From Candidatus Pelagibacter sp. (GTDB lineage: Bacteria > Pseudomonadota > Alphaproteobacteria > Pelagibacterales > Pelagibacteraceae): a stretch of 6,535 bases of DNA. A program made the position numbers and the translations under genes. A model generated the notes under the pieces. It was given only the letters and a program-made list of their open reading frames with translations, was not told the origin of the DNA and searched no databases. Where the stretch lies: the NCBI GenBank assembly GCA_017880265.1, contig JAFJTK010000097.1, forward strand, positions 1 to 6,535, written 5' to 3'. Below, piece after piece: positions 6,231 to 6,535 of the stretch; positions within the stretch are counted from its first letter, which is position 1, and the number at the start of each line of letters is the position of its first letter.

Positions 6231-6535
6231 AAATTCAGATTTTGAAACTTTTCTGTATATCTCTAAAAGCAAGTATCAAATATTTGTTTATGATAAAAAT
6301 AATTTAAAAAATTTATATAGTGAAGAAATAGGGTATAGTGATGAGATAGAATTAAATACTCTTTCAAAATTTCTTGATGATAATATTTATAAAATTGAAA
6401 AAAAGATAAAAAATTTTATTAGAAATATCATTTTAATTGTAGAAGATGATAAAATTTTAGAAATAGGCATTTCATTAAAACAAAAAAATTATGAAAAAAA
6501 TGAAAATCAAAAACAGTTAGAAAACAGTTTAGTTG
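6223..6535 (+). CDS. ftsA: Divergent FtsA-like cell division protein, N-terminal part (3' truncated by window edge)
   Basis: The frame opens at ATG 6223, eight bases inside the ftsQ end, and stays open to the window edge (104 full codons). FtsA is the actin-like protein that anchors FtsZ to the membrane, and its gene normally follows ftsQ; that position is the main reason for the name. By eye, FLYISKSKYQIFVYD (10-24) can be laid on the FtsA first hairpin GLEIGTAKVAALVGE without gaps, but the phosphate-binding D/E-I-G-T/S is replaced by Y-I-S-K. A helix at about 46-67 and the strands IILIVEDDKILEIGISLK (69-86) fit the next part of the FtsA subdomain, where E. coli has SSVYLALSGKHI. Residues 87-100 are a Lys/Asn/Glu/Gln-rich charged stretch. 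Identity is weak, and the later actin motifs and the C-terminal amphipathic helix lie outside the window, so an unrelated small protein cannot be excluded. Confidence 0.6.
   Translation, partial: MIENSDFETFLYISKSKYQIFVYDKNNLKNLYSEEIGYSDEIELNTLSKFLDDNIYKIEKKIKNFIRNIILIVEDDKILEIGISLKQKNYEKNENQKQLENSLV

Larger units (their letters stand above)
1..6535 (+). other. dcw operon segment with overlapping genes
   Basis: All eight genes read in one direction with junctions of -11 (murD/ftsW), +1 (ftsW/murG), -11 (murG/murC), -1 (murC/murB), +1 (murB/ddl), -20 (ddl/ftsQ) and -8 (ftsQ/ftsA-like) bases. No non-coding gap exceeds one base, so there is no intergenic promoter or terminator, and no stretch over 300 bases lacks a gene. 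This supports a single transcript with coupled translation. Any promoter must be upstream of the window or buried in a coding region; I could not identify one, as AT-rich -10-like hexamers occur everywhere and are uninformative here. Confidence 0.85.

Noticed and set aside
1..6535. Search for internal promoters, RNA genes, mobile elements, CRISPR repeats or att sites
   Set aside because: The window is coding from end to end with gaps of at most one base. TATAAT-like hexamers occur throughout and carry no weight, and no structured GC-rich RNA, terminal repeat or spaced direct repeat was seen.

Overview
This window is a stretch of a division and cell wall (dcw) cluster. Every gene lies on the plus strand and the genes are packed with almost no space between them. 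The order is murD (3' end only), ftsW, murG, murC, murB, ddl, ftsQ and the start of an ftsA-like gene. That order (murD-ftsW-murG-murC-murB-ddl-ftsQ-ftsA) is the usual alphaproteobacterial one. The DNA is extremely AT-rich, with A/T third positions, AGA as the main Arg codon, many Lys/Asn/Ile residues and 9-10 base homopolymer runs. Together with the compact spacing and lean proteins, this suggests a genome-streamlined marine alphaproteobacterium of the SAR11/Pelagibacterales type. That assignment is inferred from composition, gene order and protein style, not from a database match.

Layout: 1-205 is the last 67 codons of MurD. 195-1322 is FtsW, the polytopic septal glycan polymerase. 1324-2388 is MurG, 2378-3772 is MurC and 3772-4677 is MurB. 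4679-5593 is D-Ala-D-Ala ligase, which starts with TTG. 5574-6230 is a short FtsQ. From 6223 to the window end is the N-terminal part of a divergent FtsA-like protein. The junctions are overlaps of 11, 11, 1, 20 and 8 bases and two 1-base gaps (FtsW/MurG and MurB/Ddl). No intergenic space could hold a promoter or terminator, so the genes are probably one transcript with translational coupling. No strong Shine-Dalgarno sequence was seen at any start.

How they work together: MurB reduces UDP-GlcNAc-enolpyruvate to UDP-MurNAc. MurC adds L-Ala and MurD adds D-Glu. Ddl makes the D-Ala-D-Ala dipeptide that MurF (outside the window) adds. MurG adds GlcNAc to lipid I to make lipid II, and FtsW polymerises lipid II at the septum. 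FtsQ links the periplasmic divisome parts, and FtsA normally ties FtsZ to the membrane.

I found no mobile element, CRISPR array, RNA gene or new system. The points worth a second look are the degenerate nucleotide-binding motif at the start of the FtsA-like protein, the minimal FtsQ, a terminator-like hairpin inside ftsQ, the TTG start with a 10-A run in ddl, substitutions in the MurG acceptor loop, and two matching 11-base gene overlaps.
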